Source: Symmetrospora coprosmae (lineage: Eukaryota; Basidiomycota; Cystobasidiomycetes; Symmetrosporaceae). Taken from it: a stretch of DNA of 64,000 bases. Within the stretch, counting starts at the first letter, position 1; every line of letters begins with the position of its first letter. Below the pieces are notes generated by a model. The model did no database searches. It had not been told where the DNA came from and worked only from the letters and a program-made list of their open reading frames with translations. The position numbers and the translations under genes were made by a program. Positions 57,786-64,000 of the stretch are shown piece after piece. The DNA is taken from contig VUYT01000002.1 of NCBI GenBank assembly GCA_008802785.1, positions 124,001-188,000 on the forward strand, in the 5' to 3' direction.

Positions 57786-58482
57786 GCTTGCCGCCTGTCG
57801 TTGCGTGTCGTTCCAGCAGCAGTCAGCAGGAGAGAGCGAGAGAGAAGGAAGCTTGCGTATCGCGTGCTCGGGAGAGTATCGCTGAGCGCGTTGCGGTCGA
57901 GCCCACTCTCGGCCGCGACATGGGAGAGAACCAGCTGCCGAGTTTGGCTAGACGTAGTGGGTACATCTGTAATTCCCCCAGTCCTGCCCGGGCGAGGCAG
58001 TGCAGCAACCATGGCCTCTTCCACATCGCGCCCGATCGCCACAGACGAACGAGGTTCGAGTTTATGAAGTTGCTGCCTTTCATCCCGCCACTACAGATCA
58101 ATGATGAGAGATGAGCTGTTGCTGATGGCTGATGCCTAGCGACGGTTGAGCATCGATACGCATGCTGCGAGGCGCTCCAGACGAGCCTGCATACAGACCC
58201 GTCACGACTCAAGGTCTGGGAAGACAGTCCTTAACGGGCAAAGGCGCTATACCGACAAGGTTCAAATGAGCGACTTTGCGGCTGCGCAGGTACACCTTCG
58301 ATCTTCCTCGACCATCGAGACTCTTTGCCGCATCTCTGCCTCAACGTCCCTCCCCTACACTGCTTTGTTCGCCCGTTACTGATGCTAGCGCTAGCCACTT
58401 CCTGACAACTGCGCCAACCGGCTCTGCCTTTCGTATTCGCGTCCTCCGTTCTCCTTCCAGTGCTTTCGAGCTGCTAACAGCT
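57786..58482. other. Convergent intergenic region
   Basis: About 700 bp between the eL32 stop and the stop of the minus-strand F-box-like gene. No gene or repeat recognised. Confidence 0.5.
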
Positions 58483-59524
58483 CTAGCAGACCGTGCAAGA
58501 CCCGGTATAGGCATCTGCGTTGGCCCTGGTCTCCATCACGAGCAAGTAGATGAACACCTGAAGGGTCGCGTCGGCTGGATCCGTACTGGCCATGTACTCC
58601 TTTCCGAGGTCCATATCCTTCCACATCGCGTCCACACGCGGTCGCACATCCGGCAGGGCATACAAGCCCTCCAGTGTCTCTCGCACTTCTGGGTCCCGCA
58701 CGAGAACGTCCAACTGCGCTCCAATAACGATGCCCTTGCCGAAATGGACGCACTCGCCGCCGCCTTTCCCTCCGATGAGCTGCCTCGGAAACTCCTGCAG
58801 GGCTTCTCCGGAGATGGGTGTGGCGATGGTGAGCTTGCGAAGGTTGGGTGTAGCCGCACAAAGGGCAAGCCAATCGGCTGTTGAAGTCATGGCCGGGAAC
58901 AGTTTCGCTTTCTCTGTCTCTGTGTCCTCTGGCTCTCCAGCGAGCAGCTCCCTGATGGGCCTTCCAGCGAGGCTGGCCAGGCATGTTGCGTCGGACCATT
59001 CGAGACTCATGTACAGCTTGACCAACTTCGATGCGTCGGGAAGCTCTCCAAAGAGCGACTGCAATACCACAGTGCCCATTTGGACGCCGCGTGAGGTCGA
59101 GAGCCACAAGAAGCGCAAGTGAGGCAGTATAGCCAGTAGCTTTGGCGAATCGGATGGTACCTCCGGAGCGATCGTCCAGGTCAGCAAGAGCTGCTTGAGA
59201 TTGGGCATGCCGAGGAGGACGGTGATGGCGGAAGCTTGGTCGCAATGCTCGCCAATGGTGAGAAAGGCCTGCGTAACCAACGCGCCGAGTGCTGGATTGG
59301 CATCGAAGGTCTTGATGCACGTCGGCAACTGGAACTTGCTGGTTGGCCTGTCCTGCCCGAGCTCCAGGTCGCAATACAGTCGTGGTCGGGCTGCCTCGCA
59401 GAAGGCCTGATTGACAAGGCACAGCCGTGCCAAGCAGTCCTGCATTGCCGCGACGTCATCTTCCTTCTCGCCGATGTTGTCGACAATGACGGTGAGGATC
59501 TCTGGCAGCCCCAGGGCGAACTGT
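58483..59524 (-). CDS. F-box-like protein (second), 5' end unresolved
   Basis: Probable F-box-type protein with leucine-rich C-terminal part. The coding frame is clear from FALGLPEILTVIVDNIGEKE (about 59520) through ARLCLVNQAFCEAARPRLYC, an F-box-like pattern of L-P-x-I-L followed by a C.VN..F...ARP.LY box. It continues through leucine-rich lines such as VLLGMPNLKQLLLTW, AILPHLRFLWLSTSRG and CAATPNLRKLTIATP, and stops at 58483. The first in-frame ATG (59445) lies inside the F-box, so the true start must be in an upstream exon; an acceptor-like CCACACAG lies just before FALG. I could not find the first exon. Similar in kind to the F-box-like gene at 21063-22207, but not obviously a recent copy. 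Confidence 0.6.
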
Positions 59525-60064
59525 GTGGTTGACGGCTGATACCAACGGCACTGTCAGAACACCACTCTCCTACCGGTGGGTATCAAACCATCAGGACGCC
59601 CACCATCGGGGACTCGTTGTCAAAGAGACTGGAGAGCGGAGATCGGACGGGCTTATCCAGCACGAGCGATGCCTGCTAGACATCGTTATTGGTTCAGCAT
59701 ACGCAGCGGAGGGCGTAGGCCGACGTCCTTAACCTACCTCTTACTCGGTGGTGGACCTTGATATAAGACCGCTGTCGAATTTGTTCCGCTGGGCGGTACG
59801 AAGGCAAGAGGCGCAATCGAGACAGGAAACTGCGCCGCTCAGGTCAACACGGAAATGCAGACCGCGCGAGCACTTTCATACGGCGAGAAGTCGTGTACTT
59901 GCTCGTCACTGCATCCAGCCTTTACTAATCGTGACAAACAACAGACGACATCCACGAAGAACTGCCTTGAAGGTGCCAATACTGACTGCGAAAGAGGGCG
60001 AAAGTGGTAGGCCATAGCAGAGGTGACGTACAAACGTCGTTAAGGGTATACTGGCTTCAGCCGA
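59525..60064. other. Intergenic, may hold the first exon of the F-box-like gene
   Basis: About 540 bp between the F-box-like coding frame and the RhoGAP stop codon, both on the minus strand. It must contain the missing first exon and promoter; several ATGs on the minus strand run into stops quickly. Confidence 0.4.
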
Positions 60065-63000
60065 CTACACGCCCTGGAATGGATGCGCGAAAAGTTGCGG
60101 AGCGTTCTCGACGCTGAGCTCGACTACGCGGGCTTTGAGGTGCATTTGGGAGAACTCTTGGGATGGGTCCGGAGAGCGAAGAAGAGTGGCTGCAGTTTGA
60201 TAATGGTCATGCCGGTCAGCTTGAGTTCCCAGCTTCCCTGTCCAGCTCATATCGCTACTCACGACCAAAGACCACACCGAGATTGGCTGGGGTCATCTTG
60301 TTGATCGAGGATGAGCGGTGGATACGGTTGAGATGGAGCATCAGAGTCTTGAGCGTTGCATAATGTTGCTCAGGCAAGCTGTGGAGTAGCGCTTCAAGCT
60401 TCAGCAAGCGGGCTTGTGCTTCCGGCAATTCTGTATGGACGGGGGATGGTGAGAGTCCAAGCATTAGTATATGCGCAATCTGCGCATCTGGAGGAGCTAC
60501 TCACGTGTCAAGCTGCAGAAGTCCTGGTGAAACTCGAAAGTGTATAGAGGGTTGGGCAAGTTGCGGAAGTAGTTCTTCAAGCTGCAGTGCAAAAGAGGCA
60601 TGGACGATCAGCATCCGTCAATGCCATTCGAATAGCAAAGCAGACCACTCACACAGAAGTGACGGCCGAGATGTCGTTGAAACGGTCCTCGTCGTGCAGA
60701 TCGAAAGCGTCGCCGCGATCGAAGCAAGCCGAGATCAGTTTCGTCTGACCCATCCCTCCCGATTTCCGGTAGATGCCTTCGTGCTCGAGTGCATTGGCCT
60801 CGACAGCTTCGATGCACTTGACGACCACGAGCGGGATGAGGCGGTTCTCGGTCAAACACTGCGCCACGAGATCGTTCCCGAACATGGTGGCCAGCCCTGC
60901 ATTCGGATCGGGCCCATCATCGACCACTGAGGCGGAGTTGCAGATGATATGGAAGGACGAAACACATTTCGTGTGGCAGTAGATCCCGCAGGCTGCAGAT
61001 GTGGGCGCGTGGCGCGGAGTAATGAGCTTTCCATCGCGGCCTGAACGCGCCTAGATGGATACTGCCTTACCTTGACAGCGCTGCTCGCCCATACCCCACA
61101 TCTTGTCGGAACAATGCTCGCAACGTACCGGTCGCAGTATGCTCGTGGGTTGGAAGTTGTGCTGTCGAGAGCTGAGCTCCTGACCGCCTCTCTGCTGGCT
61201 TGGCGCCTTGTTCGAGGAGATAGATGCATTCAACGGGCGCTCAACACCTTTCTTGCTCCCCCATCTGTGCAAGAAGCAGCTGTCAGTGCACACCGTCTGC
61301 TGCCTTCTGACGAAGGGAACACGCACTTGAACTTGCGGACCGTCATCTGCGATGCGACCGGATCGACTTTCTGGGCGACTTGCGCCATGCTGACACCTTC
61401 ATCGGCACCTGCTTGCGGCGTCGGAGGCAACGCATGATTCGTTGAAGCAGAACTCGATGCCTGACTCATCGGCTGGCTCGAGACAAGGGTAATGCTGGAA
61501 CCCGTCGAAGAGTTCAAGCTGGGCGAAGCGCTCATAACCTTGCGGATATGCTGCTGTTGCTGCTGATGGCCTTGTGCTGGGGCCTGCCCTTGTGTTAGCG
61601 GAGTATCACTCGAAGGCAGCGCCTTATATTTGGACGTCTTGGCCTGCTGATGCGCCGGCGTCGATACCGGCGCCTTGTCCTGCGACTGTAGGGACGTCTG
61701 CGACTGTGACGGCGACAATGCGGCCGCTTTCACCTCCGCAAGCTGCTTTTGCGCAGCAACAACCTCCGCCCGCAGTCCTTCAAGCTTCCTGTTGGCTTCG
61801 ACAGTAAGGTCGGCGAGCTCTGTATTGCGCTTGTTGAGCGTGTTGGTCTCTTCAGCAAAGAGATCGCGCGCCTGGCGGAGCTCCTCGACCTCGGTGCGCA
61901 AAGAAGAACGCTCATCGTTGAGACTCTCGAGGTCTTTGCGATACTCGTCGCGCAGACTCGTCAAGCGGGTACTGATGGCTACCGACAATCTCTCAGGCGC
62001 CGAGGCAGCGGCGTCGCCGGCAGCCCTACATCGATTGAAAAGAGGGTTGAGCGCGTCAGCCGATTGGTTTCCCAAGCACTTCGAGAAAAACCTACGTGTA
62101 CTCACTTGGGCAGCACGGCCAGCTCCTCCATTTCTGCGACCGTGATATCGCGCTCAATCTTCATTTGATTCAGCTCTTTTTCAATGCCAATCACCGAGTT
62201 GCGAAGGTCGTTGCTGCGTCGCTGAAGCAATTCCTTCTTGCGCTCAATTTCATCGAGAGCACCGAGTTTGGTGGCTTGCTCCTTCATCTGCTCCTTCAAT
62301 CGGAGCATCTCGAACTCGGCGTCTCGTCGGGCCGCTACCTCGCGGTCGTATTCTTCTCTGGCCATCGAAAAGCCTTCAAATGCTTGACGGGATGCGCGCT
62401 GGAAGTGTTTTCACGTCAGCTGGCAATCCCCAGAGAGTTTTACGACACGCTGAAGGCTCACCCTGATGGCATTATAGTTCTTCTGCAGATCCTTCATCTT
62501 ATTCTTGGTCTGCTCAAGCTCTTTAATGAGCAGCTCTACGAGCTCCACGTCAAGCGTCATCCCGCCGTTGCTTGCATCGGTGCCTGCCTCTGAAGGAGGC
62601 CCGAGACCCAGGCCACGCGAAACGCTTGCACCCCGAGATCTGCGTATGCTCTCCCTGACCTTCTTGAGGGCATCCTTCGTGAGCCGCTCGCCCTCTTCCT
62701 CCTCGTCTTCGTTCTGGTTGCCAGCGAGGCTCGTCCCTGTACTGAGGCGGCTCCGCTGACCCCCTGTCTGCGCGTAGAAGGACCGCCTGTTCCGCAGAGG
62801 CGCGGTCGAGGCAGGCGAGAGATGCTCTTGTTCCTCCTCGTCGTCTCCTGCCTCGCTGCCGTCGATTTTGGGCGTCGCAGGCGAGCCCACGGGCGACAAG
62901 CCGTCGTCAGCTTTACTCGAGATGGTCGAGAGGTGACCACTCGCTACGAGGTTGAGGTGGCGAGACTGGAATTGGTTGAGTTTGGGCGATGCGACAGGCG

Positions 63001-64000
63001 AGCTTGTGCTTGACAGCCCACCCGTCCCAAGACTATGGGGAGCGAGAGGTTTGGTCGGTGTGGCGGACGGCGAGAGGGTACGCCTCAGATCATCCTCCGC
63101 CGCTGATGGGTCCGATGTATTCTGGCCGGTGGATGTCCCTGCTGCGCCTGGCTGCACCTTTGAAGTTCGCCGGCTCGAGAAGGATGGGCTCGGATCGCTA
63201 ACTGCATCAAGAAAGACGAGCACATCCGGATCGTAAAAGGATAGATGCCCGGGCTTTGCCGTATCCGGTGCGTCTGATGAGTCGGCTGCGGAGAGCGTGG
63301 AGTGATCACTCGACGACCCAGGTACAGACGACGCCGCAGAGGACTGCTGCGAGGCCAGCGAGGATGAGGTACCGGACTCGCTTGGTGCGGATCCCTGATG
63401 CTCTTGCTTGTACTTCTGCTGCTGTTGCGCTGCAATTCGCCGTGAGATTGAGAGGGGCTGCCCGGCAGCCGTCTTGCCGCTCGCTGTGGTGTTCGAATCG
63501 GAGTCGTCTCCGCTCGAAAATGCACCTTGGGGACCATTACCGTCCCCAAGCAGAGAAGAGGCAGATGGGACAAGGAAGTAGTCCTCCCGCTCCTTTCCAG
63601 CCCCGTCTGAGACGGAAGGGCTTCGCCTGCCATCAGTCCGATTCTGACCGTTGCTGCTCGGCGAGAGGGAAGCTCCTGTGCCGTCTGCATCGGCGCCCGG
63701 TGCAGAGCCACCGGGCTGAGGCGCAAGGCCCATGACGCCGTAAAAGCCCGAGCGACGATTGTTGGTCCTATTGTTTTTGGGCGCGGCCAATCCGCCCGAC
63801 TGCTCAGCGTCTCGAGCCGTGGCGGCATTGCTCGACGAGCGAGCGGGTGGTGACACTGCCTGTGCTTGTGTCTGTGCCTGGGCGTGCGCTTGCTGAGCAG
63901 CAAAAGTCGACATGGACGTCGGGCTGCTCGAGTACTGCAAGACGGGCGAGATGGAGCGCTCGATCGCGCTCGCGGACATCGCCGCCGGCCCGGTAGTGGG
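60065..64000 (-). CDS. C1-domain RhoGAP protein (may run off right edge)
   Basis: GTPase-activating protein for Rho-type GTPases, controlling polarity and cell wall signalling. From the N-terminal side: a long Ser/Pro/Gln-rich disordered region (about 63979-62550), coiled-coil stretches (VELVELLIKELEQTKNKMKD; LKEQMKEQATKLGALDEIER; LTSLRDEYRKDLESLNDERS), and a C1 zinc domain rebuilt across an intron as HNFQPTSILRPVRCEHCSDK then GEQRCQACGIYCHTKCV and IIC. The RhoGAP domain follows: IPLVVVKCIEAVEANALEHE, GIYRKSGGMGQTKLI with the arginine finger, KNYFRNLPNPLYTFEF, LPEQHYATLKTLMLHLNRIH and MTPANLGVVFGPTLLRSPDP. The end FAHPFQGV is at 60065. Related fungal proteins often begin with LIM domains, which would lie beyond 64000; the ATG at about 63979 may be internal. 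Confidence 0.85.

Noticed and set aside
58040-58075. A possible tRNA T-arm (GGTTCGAGT)
   Set aside because: No acceptor stem, D-arm or anticodon arm can be built around it.

Overview
The window is a gene-dense piece of a fungal nuclear genome, most likely a basidiomycete. The genes are broken by many short GT-AG introns (mostly 45-100 nt, often with a CTGAC or CTAAC branch site close to the acceptor). They include fungal families such as Zn2Cys6 transcription factor, DUF6534, DUF1770, Rds1-like ferritin-fold protein, Nup159 and FMP42-type transporter. DUF6534 proteins point to Basidiomycota; I cannot name the species. I see no tRNA, rRNA, CRISPR, insertion sequence or transposon.

Left part (1-15,200): EDC3 (partial, minus), an unexplained 1.4 kb gap with a possible gene relic, a short-chain dehydrogenase, complex I subunit NDUFS6, a Ser/Gln-rich membrane protein, a DUF1770 and a DUF3237 protein in divergent arrangement, a secreted Rds1-like protein and a tiny SERF protein. 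Centre-left (15,200-29,100): an Asteroid-type XPG nuclease, inositol-3-phosphate synthase (INO1), an F-box/LRR-like protein, NudC, a secreted GH18 protein that has lost its catalytic glutamate, a two-span membrane protein and LSM1.

Centre-right (29,400-45,000): a Zn2Cys6 regulator with poly-Q tail, mitochondrial GrpE (MGE1), an unknown helical protein, an SLC43/FMP42-like transporter, a second SDR, the histone H3K79 methyltransferase DOT1 and a DUF6534 seven-span protein. Right part (45,000-64,000): DUF1275 membrane protein, nucleoporin NUP159, a small unknown protein, ESCRT-I subunit VPS28, a divergent mitochondrial carrier, ribosomal protein eL32, a second F-box-like protein and a C1-RhoGAP protein running to the right edge.

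The genes are mostly unrelated housekeeping functions and do not form a metabolic cluster. EDC3 and LSM1 both act in mRNA decapping, but they lie 26 kb apart. I found no convincing new multi-gene system. The strongest oddities are the catalytically dead GH18 protein, an NDUFS6 whose last zinc-ligand cysteine is not encoded in the best gene model, a NudC start codon apparently split by an intron, and several exons of 9-24 nt that gene finders would miss. Exon borders were inferred by eye from splice motifs, reading phase and family similarity; I checked phase arithmetic for SDR1, NDUFS6, SERF, the Asteroid-like gene, INO1, NudC, LSM1, eL32 and the 6984-9129 gene.
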